From Brumimicrobium sp041655765 (GTDB lineage: Bacteria > Bacteroidota > Bacteroidia > Flavobacteriales_D > Crocinitomicaceae), in contig JBBAEU010000004.1 in assembly GCA_041655765.1 (NCBI GenBank), forward strand, positions 62,001-126,000: 64,000 bases of DNA, read 5' to 3'. The stretch's first letter is position 1; every line of letters begins with the position of its first letter. Positions 1-9,063 of this stretch are shown piece by piece. The position numbers and the translations under genes were made by a program. Below the pieces are notes generated by a model. That model was not told the origin of the DNA and did no database searches. It saw only the letters and a list, made by a program, of their open reading frames with translations.

Positions 1-2
1 TT

Positions 3-890
3 GCTTGGATGATGCTTGTCCTCGCTGCATACTTGGACATGAGTTACACGCTTCATTATTTTCATTTTCAAACTCCTGAATTGTGGCTACTCGTTTTAAT
101 TGTCATTTTTATTGCAGCAGCAGGAAATTGTATCAACGATTATTTTGATGTAGTAGCTGACAATATCAACAAACCACAAAAAATAATTGTAGAAAAATAT
201 ATTTCGAAATCCAAAGTATTGAAAATTTACTTTGTTTTAAATGCTCTTGCATTAATTTTTTCCTTCGTTTTATCCTATTTATCTGGTATTTGGCTGTTTC
301 TATTCATTCATACAATATCTATTATAAGTCTTTGGTTTTATTCGCTGAAATTTAAAAAGATATTGATTTTTGGAAACATTGTGGTAGCTTTGTTGACAGC
401 AACTGTGCCTATTTATGTAGGAATTTTGTTGAATGCCGATTTCGGTGCGATTAACCCATTACAACCTTATCCTCTTAACCTTACAAATTATGAAAACTTT
501 CCATTAAAATTGAGTTTTGCTTTTGCATTAATCGCTTTTTTATTGAATCTGATTCGTGAAATTGTAAAAGATGTGGTAGATATCGAAGGAGATAAAATGA
601 TTGATGCCAAAACAATTCCCATTGTTTTTGGAAAGAAGGTTACAAAGCGAATTGTTAGTACTTTACTCCTGCTTTTTGCAGCATCATTTTTCCCTGTCTA
701 TTCCTTGACAAGACAAGGCTTTTTATCGCACAACGGGATGTACCCATTTTATTTTTGTATAGTTATGGCACTTGGATTAATCTTACTTCTTTGGAAAGAT
801 TCAGCCAGAAAAACTTGGAAAAATATTAGCTTATTTTTAAAATTAATCATTGCTATAGTTGCTATTTTACCTCTTTATTGGATGTTGTAA
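3..890 (+). CDS. UbiA-family prenyltransferase (5' end cut by window)
   Basis: Integral membrane prenyltransferase that would transfer a polyprenyl group to an acceptor; in Bacteroidota this branch is usually annotated as geranylgeranylglycerol-phosphate geranylgeranyltransferase-like, but the substrate is not readable here. The first Asp-rich motif NDYFDVVAD lies about 40 residues in and a second, DVVDIEGD, near residue 190; these bind Mg-diphosphate in the family. The rest is a series of hydrophobic helices. The frame is open to the window edge (Ala-Trp precede the first Met at 9), and relatives carry a further 10-20 residues including the first helix start, so the true start is probably outside the window. 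The family is clear; the acceptor is unknown. Confidence 0.8.
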   Translation, partial: AWMMLVLAAYLDMSYTLHYFHFQTPELWLLVLIVIFIAAAGNCINDYFDVVADNINKPQKIIVEKYISKSKVLKIYFVLNALALIFSFVLSYLSGIWLFLFIHTISIISLWFYSLKFKKILIFGNIVVALLTATVPIYVGILLNADFGAINPLQPYPLNLTNYENFPLKLSFAFALIAFLLNLIREIVKDVVDIEGDKMIDAKTIPIVFGKKVTKRIVSTLLLLFAASFFPVYSLTRQGFLSHNGMYPFYFCIVMALGLILLLWKDSARKTWKNISLFLKLIIAIVAILPLYWML

Positions 891-957
891 TTAAAAACTC
901 TTATCTTCATTTTCCTATATACAACACTCGAAGAATGCGCTTCAAAATTTTATTAAA

Positions 958-1019
958 ATCCAAAACTTAAAACTTCAACCTCCTTTTGGATAAAAAATTA
1001 TTAAGTTTTAAGGGTTGAA
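958..1019. repeat. Interlaced inverted repeats
   Basis: Three inverted-repeat pairs overlap here: ATCCAAAA (958-965) with TTTTGGAT (984-991), CTTAAAACTT (966-975) with AAGTTTTAAG (1003-1012), and TTCAACC (974-980) with GGTTGAA (1013-1019). The first hairpin cannot form together with the second in a simple nested way. They sit between the prenyltransferase stop and the yebC promoter box and may end the upstream transcript, but no run of T follows. The role is unknown. Confidence 0.5.
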
Positions 1020-1046
1020 AAACTGTCTTATTTTTCGCTATATTTG
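1015..1046 (+). promoter_or_regulatory. Putative Bacteroidota promoter of yebC
   Basis: TTG at 1015-1017 is followed after 21 bases by TATATTTG at 1039-1046, matching the Bacteroidota -33/-7 pattern (TTTG or TTG, 17-23 bases, TAnnTTTG). Transcription would start near 1052, leaving a leader of about 40 bases before yebC. This is one of the few boxes in the window with both elements at the usual spacing. Confidence 0.6.
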
Positions 1047-1093
1047 AAAAAGCAGAATATAACAACCTCATAATTTTAAAAAAACAATAAAAA

Positions 1094-1849
1094 ATGGCTG
1101 GTCACAGTAAATGGAGCACAATTAAACGGAAGAAAGGAGCTTTAGATGCGAAACGATCGAAGATGTTTACCCGTGTGATTAAAGAAATCAACGTGGCAAT
1201 TAAAGAAGGAGGAAGTGCAGATCCAGATTCAAATCCTGCTTTGAGAAATGCAATTGCCAACGCAAAAGGAGTAAACATGCCAAAAGATAATATCGACAGG
1301 ATTATCAAAAAGGCAAGTGGAGCTGATGCTGAAAATTATGAAGAGGTTACCTTTGAAGGATATGGTCCACATGGAATTGCTTTCTTTATCGAGTGTACAA
1401 CAGACAACATGAATAGAACAGTTGCCAATATTCGAGCGATTTTCAACCGAAATGAAGGAAACTTGGGTACAAATGGCTCATTAGAATTTTTATTTGAAAG
1501 AAAAGGCGTTTTTACAATTAATAAAAATTCGATTTCAATGGATTTAGACGATCTTGAATTGGAACTCATTGATAGCGGATTAGATTCAATGGATACAGAA
1601 GATGAAGAAGTGATTATAGTTTACTCAACTTTTTCTGAATTTGGGGCCATGCAAAGCGCATTAGAGAAACTCAAAATTGAAGTCCAAAGCACCAAGCTAG
1701 AAAGGGTACCTTTAAATACAGTCGAACTCCCAATCGAACAAGCAAAGAAGATTTTAAAGTTAGAAGAAAAGTTTGACGATGATGATGATGTTCAGAATGT
1801 TTTCCATAATTTAGAAATCACTGACGAGTTGATTGCAGAAATGGAATAA
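1094..1849 (+). CDS. yebC: YebC/PmpR family protein
   Basis: Full-length member (251 residues) of the YebC/PmpR/TACO1 family, described as a transcriptional regulator in some bacteria and, for the mitochondrial homologue TACO1, as a translational activator. The hallmark N-terminus MAGHSKWSTIKRKKG is intact, followed by the family segment GYGPHGIAFFIECTTDN near residue 90. The C-terminus has an Asp run near residue 235. The start at 1094 fits the family exactly. A methyltransferase gene follows after 30 bases, so the two may be cotranscribed. The family call is very secure; the molecular role is less so. Confidence 0.95.
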   Translation: MAGHSKWSTIKRKKGALDAKRSKMFTRVIKEINVAIKEGGSADPDSNPALRNAIANAKGVNMPKDNIDRIIKKASGADAENYEEVTFEGYGPHGIAFFIECTTDNMNRTVANIRAIFNRNEGNLGTNGSLEFLFERKGVFTINKNSISMDLDDLELELIDSGLDSMDTEDEEVIIVYSTFSEFGAMQSALEKLKIEVQSTKLERVPLNTVELPIEQAKKILKLEEKFDDDDDVQNVFHNLEITDELIAEME

Positions 1850-1879
1850 CTTAATTTATATCATTAAAATAAAGACAAA

Positions 1880-2479
1880 ATGGGAAGCAACTTAAAAGGG
1901 TTAGACAAAGATTTTTGGAACTCCAAATATGAAGAAAATAATATCGGTTGGGATATGGGAAGTGTTTCTCCGCCAATCAAAGAATACATTGACGGAATTA
2001 AAGATAAAGGGATTAAGATTTTAATTCCAGGTGCAGGAAACGCATACGAAGCCAAATATTTGATTGAAAAAGGATTTCAAAATATAACAGTAGTGGATAT
2101 TTCCCCAAATCCTGTAAAACGACTCAAAGATAAATTTGTAGATAACCCTTCTTTAACTGTAATCGAAGCAGATTTTTTTCAACATGCTGGAAAGTATGAT
2201 TTAATTATTGAGCAAACTTTCTTTTGTGCTATTCATCCGTCTTTAAGACCAAATTACGTGAAACAAATGCATAATCTTTTAAATCAAAATGGGAAATTGG
2301 TTGGCTTGTTGTTTGAAATGGAAAATCCTGACGGACCACCTTTTGGAGGAGACAGAAAAGAATATCAAGCACTTTTTGAAAATTTATTTGACATTAAAAC
2401 GATGGAATTGTGTTACAATTCACATCCAGCCCGACAAGGAAGAGAGTTATGGATTTATCTTAAGAAAAAGAAAAGTTAA
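1880..2479 (+). CDS. TPMT-like SAM-dependent methyltransferase
   Basis: Class I methyltransferase of the thiopurine S-methyltransferase-like family (199 residues). The N-terminal signature FWNSKYEENNIGWDMG and the SAM-binding loop ILIPGAGNAYEA (about residues 47-58) are typical, with an acidic residue (VVDIS) at the end of strand 2. Bacterial relatives act on small thiol, selenium or tellurium compounds, but no substrate can be read from the sequence. It lies 30 bases downstream of yebC on the same strand and is probably cotranscribed with it. It is cytosolic, with no signal peptide. Confidence 0.85.
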   Translation: MGSNLKGLDKDFWNSKYEENNIGWDMGSVSPPIKEYIDGIKDKGIKILIPGAGNAYEAKYLIEKGFQNITVVDISPNPVKRLKDKFVDNPSLTVIEADFFQHAGKYDLIIEQTFFCAIHPSLRPNYVKQMHNLLNQNGKLVGLLFEMENPDGPPFGGDRKEYQALFENLFDIKTMELCYNSHPARQGRELWIYLKKKKS

Positions 2480-2536
2480 AAAAGAATAAATACTAAATTT
2501 ATCAATCATCCACACTACTCTAATCACAATTTTAAT

Positions 2537-2563
2537 TATTTTTGACAGTTCTTATATGAACTG
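2537..2563 (+). promoter_or_regulatory. Putative promoter box with palindrome at the start site
   Basis: TATTTTTG at 2537-2544 matches the -7 consensus TAnnTTTG. It is followed at once by the perfect inverted repeat CAGTTC (2546-2551), six-base spacer, GAACTG (2558-2563). A transcript from this box would start inside the repeat, which suits an operator for the antiporter pair. No clear -33 TTG is seen. Confidence 0.4.
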
Positions 2564-2574
2564 AACAAATTAAA

Positions 2575-4737
2575 ATGGTAGAATATTTCGACCACTTATT
2601 GCATGAATTCCAACTCCCATTAGAGAGTCCAATTCTAGTGTTTTCGCTTATCCTAACAATTATTCTATTGTCACCACTTGTATTAGGCAGATTAAATATT
2701 CCAGGGATAATAGGTTTAATTATCGCTGGAATCATTATTGGACCACATGGTTTCCATGTAATCGAAAACAGTTCTGCCATTGAGTTGTTTTCTACGATTG
2801 GACTTTTATACATCATGTTTATTGCTGGTTTAGAACTAGATTTGAATGAGTTCAAAGCCAATCGGAACAAGAGCTTGTTATTTGGATTCTTCACCTTTAC
2901 AATCCCGCTTGCCCTTGGATTTCCTGTTATGTATTATTTTTTAGGGTACGATTTTAACGCTAGTTTTCTTACCGCCTCGATGTTTGCAACACACACTTTG
3001 GTAACTTATCCAATTGTATCCAAAATGGGGGTTTCAAAAAATCAAGCTGTTGCCATAACCGTTGGTGGAACTATCCTAACAGATACTGCCGTACTTTTGA
3101 TTTTAGCAATCATCATGGGGAATGCAGAAGGAAGTTTAAACAATGAATTTTGGATTACCTTAGGTGTTTCTTTAGCCATATTCTCCGTTATTATGTTCTT
3201 TTTAATACCACGAATTGCAAAGTGGTTCTTTAAAAAACTTGAAGGAGAAAAACACTCACATTACATTTTTGTGTTATCAGTTGTGTTCTTTGCAGCGTTT
3301 TTAGCTGAAGTTGCAGGAGTTGAACCCATTATTGGAGCATTTGTGGCAGGATTAGCATTGAATAAGTTAATACCTCCTGCTTCGCCGTTAATGAATCGAA
3401 TTGAATTTCTTGGGAACTCATTATTCATCCCTTTCTTTTTGATTAGTGTCGGAATGTTGGTTGACGTTTCCGTGATTTTTGGAGGAGTTGGAGCATGGAT
3501 TATCGCTGGAACTTTAACAGCCGTTGCTGTATTTGGGAAATGGTTAGCATCTTGGCTTACACAAATCATTTTTAAATTCACAAGTGCCCAAAGACAAATA
3601 ATCTTTGGATTAAGTGGAGCACACGCAGCCGCTACATTAGCCATTATTTTAGTTGGTTACAATGCTGGAATCATAGACGAAAAAATCTTAAACGGTACAA
3701 TTATTTTAATACTGATTACTTCTGTTATCTCTTCATTTGTAACGGAAAGAGCCGCTAAAAAGATTATTATTGAATCTGCTGATGACGTCGAAGGATTAGC
3801 AAGGTCTATCGGAGCATCTAGTGAACATATCTTACTGCCTATTAATATTCATGACAATGTTAAGATTGAGGAAGTTGAACGGTTATTAGAATTTACAACA
3901 CTTATTAAAGACAAAAAATCGCCTAACCCTATAACCTTATTATCGGTTGTTTCTAACAATGAGGAAGCAGAAACTAATCTTCTTAAGTCTAAAAATGAAT
4001 TAGACAGTATGATTAAAAAGACAGCCAAAGGAGAAATTAAAGTTAACTTAATTACTACGATTGACTATCATGTCGCAACAGGAATAGCTAGGGTTTCTAG
4101 AGAAGTAATGTCAGACCTTATCGTATTAGGTTGGCCTAGACGCTCCGCATTTCTTGACATTTTGATCGGAGAGCAAATGGATAGCATCATCAATAAAACG
4201 ATGAAAACAGCAATGGTTTGTCATATAGAGAAACCTATAAAAAAACATAATAGAATCGTAATTTTTGTTCCTCCACTTGCCGAAAAAGAAATTGGTTTTG
4301 TAAATTGGCTTAGTAAAATGATTCAATTGTCTATTGAAACTAAAATCCCTTTATTTTTCTATTGTAATGAACAAATTGAAAGTATTATCAAAGAGCTTAT
4401 CATAAAAGCAAAAATAAAAATTGAATACAGTTTTGATAATGAAATTAAATGGGATAATTTTATTGGATTAAGAGATAAGATTCAGGAAAATGATATGCTT
4501 GTTCTAATTCTTGCACGGAAAGGCTCTACTTCATATCAACGTGGAATGGAACATTTACCAAATAAATTTGTGCAATATTTTGATAATACAGGTCAAATTG
4601 TAATCTATCCTCAAAATCATGATGATTTCAATACAAAAGAAACTTACGTGTCTTCAGAACCACTAAACAGAGGAATAGATGTTGTTCAAAAGGTGAGGAT
4701 TGGATTGGGTAGCCTTTTTCGTAAAAATAATACTTAA
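2575..4737 (+). CDS. CPA2 cation:proton antiporter with C-terminal Usp-like domain (copy 1)
   Basis: Monovalent cation/proton antiporter of the CPA2 (Kef/NapA-like) superfamily, 720 residues. About twelve hydrophobic helices fill residues 15-400, with the core-helix motif GGTILTDTAVL carrying an Asp near residue 170 that should be the ion-binding acid. Residues from about 415 to 560 resemble the universal stress protein fold (LPINIHD, DLIVLGWPRR), and a second diverged copy may follow to the end. It lacks the TrkA-N domain of true KefB/C. The next gene, 11 bases away, is a close paralogue, so the pair is an operon from a tandem duplication. Ion specificity (K+ or Na+) is unknown. Confidence 0.88.
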   Translation: MVEYFDHLLHEFQLPLESPILVFSLILTIILLSPLVLGRLNIPGIIGLIIAGIIIGPHGFHVIENSSAIELFSTIGLLYIMFIAGLELDLNEFKANRNKSLLFGFFTFTIPLALGFPVMYYFLGYDFNASFLTASMFATHTLVTYPIVSKMGVSKNQAVAITVGGTILTDTAVLLILAIIMGNAEGSLNNEFWITLGVSLAIFSVIMFFLIPRIAKWFFKKLEGEKHSHYIFVLSVVFFAAFLAEVAGVEPIIGAFVAGLALNKLIPPASPLMNRIEFLGNSLFIPFFLISVGMLVDVSVIFGGVGAWIIAGTLTAVAVFGKWLASWLTQIIFKFTSAQRQIIFGLSGAHAAATLAIILVGYNAGIIDEKILNGTIILILITSVISSFVTERAAKKIIIESADDVEGLARSIGASSEHILLPINIHDNVKIEEVERLLEFTTLIKDKKSPNPITLLSVVSNNEEAETNLLKSKNELDSMIKKTAKGEIKVNLITTIDYHVATGIARVSREVMSDLIVLGWPRRSAFLDILIGEQMDSIINKTMKTAMVCHIEKPIKKHNRIVIFVPPLAEKEIGFVNWLSKMIQLSIETKIPLFFYCNEQIESIIKELIIKAKIKIEYSFDNEIKWDNFIGLRDKIQENDMLVLILARKGSTSYQRGMEHLPNKFVQYFDNTGQIVIYPQNHDDFNTKETYVSSEPLNRGIDVVQKVRIGLGSLFRKNNT

Positions 4738-4748
4738 AAGATATTAAA

Positions 4749-6941
4749 ATGTTAGAATTTTTCAGACAATTTTTAGAAGAAATCCAGTTGCCGTTAGATA
4801 ATCCAATTTTGATTTTCTCTTTAATTTTATTAATTATTTTGCTCTCTCCAATTCTGCTAAGGAGATTAAACATTCCTGGAATTATCGGCTTAATCATCGC
4901 AGGTATCATCATCGGTCCACATGGATTCAATATTCTAGAAAATGATTCCGCAGTAGAGATGTTCTCTACAATAGGATTGCTTTATATTATGTTTATAGCT
5001 GGATTAGAACTTGACCTAAATGAGTTCAAATCGAACAGAAACAAAAGTTTGTTATTTGGATTTTATACATTTTCTATCCCGTTAGCTATTGGCTTTCCTG
5101 TTATGTATTACCTTTTGGAATATGATTTTAATGCAAGTCTTCTAACAGCGTCAATGTTTGCAACCCATACTTTAGTTGCTTATCCAATTGTCTCAAAAAT
5201 GGGAATCTCTAAAAACCCTGCCGTAGCTGTTACAGTTGGGGGGACTATTCTAACAGACACAGCTGTATTAATCATACTTGCAGTGATTATTGGAAATGCA
5301 GAGGGCGATTTGAATCAGGAATTTTGGATTCGATTAGGGATTTCGTTGGCAATATTCGGCGTGATTATGTTTATGATTATTCCAAGAATTGCTAAATGGT
5401 TTTTTAGAAAACTTGAAAGCGAAAAGCATTCACATTATATCTTCGTGTTAGCTGTTGTTTTCTTTGCAGCATTCCTTGCCGAAGCAGCAGGAGTGGAGTC
5501 TATTATTGGAGCATTCATAGCAGGATTGGCACTTAATAAACTTATTCCATCTTCATCAGCCTTAATGAACAGAATTGAGTTTTTAGGAAACTCTTTGTTT
5601 ATACCATTTTTCTTAATCAGTGTAGGAATGCTTGTTGATATTTCTGTTATTTTTAGTGGAGTAGGAGCATGGATAATCGCAGGAACACTAACTGTTGTGG
5701 CTCTTTCTACAAAATGGATTGCTGCGCTGTTTACGCAATTATCATTTAAGTATTCAAATCCTCAAAGACAGTTGATTTTTGGTTTAAGTAGCGCACATGC
5801 TGCAGCTACGTTAGCTGTGATTTTAGTAGGATACAACGTTGAATTAGGGATAGATTCTGATGGAGAAATCATTCGTCTATTGGATGATAATATTTTAAAT
5901 GGAACGATTATTTTAATTCTTATTACAAGCATCGTGGCTTCATTTGCTACAGAAAAAGCAGGAAAGAAAATTTTGGCGAGTGAAACAGCTGAGGATATGG
6001 AAGACTCATCATTTCAATTCGATCGCTCGAATGAGACAATCCTTTTGCCAATAGCTGACGTTGGTAATTTTGATAAACTTCTAGAGTTTGCCATCTTTAT
6101 TAAGGATAAAAACTCTGTCAATCCTGTTTCATTATTAACAGTTGTCTCTAACAACGAAGAAGCTGAAATAAATATTTTAAAAGCAAGGAACAAACTTGAT
6201 TCTTTTGTGAAAGAAGCTTCTGCCACCGAAACGGATGTAGATGTTTTAACTACCATTGATCAAAACGTTGGTAATGGAATTGCAAGAATTGCAAAAGAAA
6301 TCCGGTCTGATATTGTCATACTTGGTTGGCCGAGGAAAGCAGGTTTCTATAATCGATTCATTACTGATAAAACAGATAACTTTTTAAACAACATCAACAA
6401 GAATATATTCATTGGTTATATGGAAAAACCATTGGCTATTCATAAAAAGATTGTTGTAATGGTTCCGCCATTTGCTGAACGGACGATTGGATTCTTTAGT
6501 TGGGTTGAAAAAATTGCAAAACTTGGACAAGAATTAAGTATTTCAACAACATTGTATTGTAACGAGTTGACACAACAATATGTAGATAAAGTTTTAAAAG
6601 AATTTAAACTCCCTTCAACAATAACATACATTACATTTACAGAGTGGGACGATTTTCTTGTTTTATCAAGAGATATTCATCATGACGACTTACTTATTTT
6701 AATTTCTGCAAGAGCAGGAAGTCTTTCATACATTAAACAATTTGATTTCATACCTGATAAAACTGTAAAATATTTTCCTAATAACAGCGTCTTTGTGGTC
6801 TATCCTCAGCAATTTGACGACTCTTCTTACGAGACTTATGATATTTACACAGAGCCGCTAAGTAGAGGAATAGAGGTTTTCCAAAATATTGGAAAAGAAA
6901 TTGGTTCGATTTTTAAAAGCAATGAAAATAAGAAAGATTGA
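4749..6941 (+). CDS. CPA2 cation:proton antiporter with C-terminal Usp-like domain (copy 2)
   Basis: Paralogue of the preceding gene with the same plan (730 residues): antiporter helices to about residue 410, then a Usp-like cytosolic tail. Whole stretches of the membrane half are near identical to copy 1 (LNIPGIIGLIIAGIIIGPHG; GGTILTDTAVL with Asp near 170), whereas the tails differ much more and this copy has an extra insert near residues 375-385. This pattern suggests conserved transport with changed regulation. It ends two bases before the convergent pfkA stop, so there is no room for a separate terminator. Confidence 0.88.
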   Translation: MLEFFRQFLEEIQLPLDNPILIFSLILLIILLSPILLRRLNIPGIIGLIIAGIIIGPHGFNILENDSAVEMFSTIGLLYIMFIAGLELDLNEFKSNRNKSLLFGFYTFSIPLAIGFPVMYYLLEYDFNASLLTASMFATHTLVAYPIVSKMGISKNPAVAVTVGGTILTDTAVLIILAVIIGNAEGDLNQEFWIRLGISLAIFGVIMFMIIPRIAKWFFRKLESEKHSHYIFVLAVVFFAAFLAEAAGVESIIGAFIAGLALNKLIPSSSALMNRIEFLGNSLFIPFFLISVGMLVDISVIFSGVGAWIIAGTLTVVALSTKWIAALFTQLSFKYSNPQRQLIFGLSSAHAAATLAVILVGYNVELGIDSDGEIIRLLDDNILNGTIILILITSIVASFATEKAGKKILASETAEDMEDSSFQFDRSNETILLPIADVGNFDKLLEFAIFIKDKNSVNPVSLLTVVSNNEEAEINILKARNKLDSFVKEASATETDVDVLTTIDQNVGNGIARIAKEIRSDIVILGWPRKAGFYNRFITDKTDNFLNNINKNIFIGYMEKPLAIHKKIVVMVPPFAERTIGFFSWVEKIAKLGQELSISTTLYCNELTQQYVDKVLKEFKLPSTITYITFTEWDDFLVLSRDIHHDDLLILISARAGSLSYIKQFDFIPDKTVKYFPNNSVFVVYPQQFDDSSYETYDIYTEPLSRGIEVFQNIGKEIGSIFKSNENKKD

Positions 6942-6943
6942 TA

Positions 6944-7930
6944 TTAGCTATCACGTTTTTTAGTCAATAGTTTCTCTAAAATCACCTCTTTTGATAAATC
7001 TAAAATGGCTTTTTTCTGAATTGCATCTTTTAGCGGAATATCCTTAACTTCACCATCACATAAACCAACCATGAGTTCTGATTTTCCAGCCATGAGTAAC
7101 TCTACAGCTTTTACTCCTGAACGAGTTGCCAAAGAACGGTCAAAATATGTTGGAGTTCCTCCTCTTTGAACATGCCCCAAAATTGTCGTCCTTAATTCAA
7201 AACCAGGTAAAAGGGGTTGTATTTTGCGTTTTATGTCCATCGCTCCACCTTCTTCTTCTCCTTCTGCTACAATGATTATGCTTCCTCTTCGTCCTTTGTT
7301 TTGTGTTTTTATTTGCTCGGCTAATTTTGGAAGGTCAGAGATTGATTCTGGAATCAATACAGATTCCGCTCCCGAGGCAATGGCAGAATTTAAAGCTAAA
7401 AATCCTGAATCTCTACCCATAACTTCAACAAAGAAGATTCTTTTATGTGAATAAGCCGTATTTCGGATATTGTCAATTGAAGAAATAATTGTATTTAATG
7501 CCGTATCGAATCCAATACTTTCATCTGTTCCATATAAGTCATTGTCAATCGTTGCAGGCAAGCCTATAATTGGAATTTTGGCTTCTGTTGAAAGGGCAAA
7601 AGCTCCTCTAAAAGAACCATCTCCACCAATTACAATTAAGCTGTCAATCCCCTTGTCTTGGATGTTTTTGATGGCTATTTGACGACCTTCTTTCTGTCTG
7701 AACTCATCACATCGTGCAGAACCTAAAATTGTTCCTCCTCTTTGAATGATATTATCGACGTCAGCATACTTCATTTCCAAAAAACTCCCCCTTATCATTC
7801 CTTCAAAACCATCTCTTATTCCAATTGGTGTAAGTCCATAGTGCATTGATGCTTTTGTAATTGCTCTAATTGCTGCATTCATCCCTGGTGCATCTCCACC
7901 TGATGTTAAAATTCCTACTGTTTTAATCAT
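6944..7930 (-). CDS. pfkA: ATP-dependent 6-phosphofructokinase
   Basis: Glycolytic enzyme phosphorylating fructose 6-phosphate to fructose 1,6-bisphosphate; 328 residues, the usual bacterial PfkA length. Motifs in order are GILTSGGDAPGMNAAIRA at the N-terminus, GGDGS at 102-106, TIDND at 127-131 with the catalytic Asp, VEVMGRDSG and GHVQRGG. GGDGS (not GGDDS) and the absence of Lys before TIDND point to ATP rather than pyrophosphate as donor. It is transcribed toward the antiporter gene and divergent from the pyruvate dehydrogenase gene, with 121 bases between the two starts. Confidence 0.95.
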   Translation of the reverse strand: MIKTVGILTSGGDAPGMNAAIRAITKASMHYGLTPIGIRDGFEGMIRGSFLEMKYADVDNIIQRGGTILGSARCDEFRQKEGRQIAIKNIQDKGIDSLIVIGGDGSFRGAFALSTEAKIPIIGLPATIDNDLYGTDESIGFDTALNTIISSIDNIRNTAYSHKRIFFVEVMGRDSGFLALNSAIASGAESVLIPESISDLPKLAEQIKTQNKGRRGSIIIVAEGEEEGGAMDIKRKIQPLLPGFELRTTILGHVQRGGTPTYFDRSLATRSGVKAVELLMAGKSELMVGLCDGEVKDIPLKDAIQKKAILDLSKEVILEKLLTKKRDS

Positions 7931-8051
7931 TTTTGATTTTTATAATTCAAAATACAAGCTATGAATTTAATAAAATTTCACATAATACTTCCGACTTCAA
8001 AAGTATTTTTAGTAAGTTTACCGTTGAAAATAAGATTAATATTTTTAGAAC

Positions 8052-9032
8052 ATGAGAACAGTTCAATTCAGAGAGGCTTTAAACGAAGCGATGACAGAAG
8101 AAATGCGAAGAGACGAAAGCGTTTTTCTAATGGGCGAAGAAGTAGCAGAATATGATGGGGCATACAAAGTATCAAAAGGAATGTTGGCTGAATTTGGTCC
8201 AAAAAGAGTTATTGATACCCCCATTGCTGAGTTGGGTTTTGCCGGAATTGGCGTCGGAGCTTCCATGAATGGTTTGCGTCCAATTGTTGAATTTATGACG
8301 TGGAATTTTGCTTTATTAGCATCAGACCAAATTATTAATAGCGCAGCAAAAATGCTACAAATGTCTGGTGGTCAATATCATTGTCCCATTGTCTTTAGAG
8401 GAGGAAATGGTCAAGCAGGACAATTAGCAGCAACGCATTCTCAATCATTTGAATCTATGTATGCTCATTTCCCTGGATTAAAAGTAATCACTCCTTCCAC
8501 ACCTGCTGACGCTAAAGGTTTGTTGAAATCAGCAATCCGTGATGATGACCCAATAGTTTTTTTAGAATCTGAAAGAATGTATGGTGACAAAGGTGAAATT
8601 CCTGATGGCGAATATTTAATACCAATTGGTGTTGCAGACATCAAACGAAAAGGGAAAGATGTAACAATTGTTTCTTTTGGAAAAATCATTAAAATCGCTC
8701 ACCAAGCTGCTGAAATTTTAGCAAAAGAAGGTATCGAATGTGAAATCATTGATTTAAGAACCGTTCGACCAATTGATTATCCAGCTGTTGTAGAATCTAT
8801 TAAGAAAACAAATCGTTGTGTTGTCTTAGAAGAATCTTGGCCTTTGGCATCAATATCTTCTGAAATTGCATATCACCTCCAACGCTATGCGTTCGATTAT
8901 TTAGATGCTCCTGTAATGCGTTTAACACAAACGGATACTCCTTTTCCATTTTCGCCTACATTAATTGATGCGTCTTTGCCAAATGTAGATGACTTGATTA
9001 AAGCAGTAAAAGCAACGTTGTATAGAAATTAA
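8052..9032 (+). CDS. pdhB: Pyruvate dehydrogenase E1 component, beta subunit
   Basis: Beta subunit of the alpha2beta2 thiamine-dependent E1 of pyruvate dehydrogenase (326 residues). Typical segments are MRTVQFREALNEAMTEEM at the start, FLMGEEVAEYDGAYKVSKG with the ThDP-activating Glu near residue 28-30, DTPIAELGFAGIGVGAS and the C-terminal transketolase domain (LRTVRPID). The alpha subunit and E2 genes are not adjacent, so the complex is encoded at split loci. A 2-oxoisovalerate or acetoin E1 beta is possible, but the sequence is closest to pyruvate enzymes. Confidence 0.9.
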   Translation: MRTVQFREALNEAMTEEMRRDESVFLMGEEVAEYDGAYKVSKGMLAEFGPKRVIDTPIAELGFAGIGVGASMNGLRPIVEFMTWNFALLASDQIINSAAKMLQMSGGQYHCPIVFRGGNGQAGQLAATHSQSFESMYAHFPGLKVITPSTPADAKGLLKSAIRDDDPIVFLESERMYGDKGEIPDGEYLIPIGVADIKRKGKDVTIVSFGKIIKIAHQAAEILAKEGIECEIIDLRTVRPIDYPAVVESIKKTNRCVVLEESWPLASISSEIAYHLQRYAFDYLDAPVMRLTQTDTPFPFSPTLIDASLPNVDDLIKAVKATLYRN

Positions 9033-9063
9033 TTGATTCATCGACCGACATTTTTAAATCTAT

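Noticed and set aside
6944..7930. Pyrophosphate-dependent phosphofructokinase
   Set aside because: GGDGS and the lack of Lys before TIDND indicate the ATP-dependent form.
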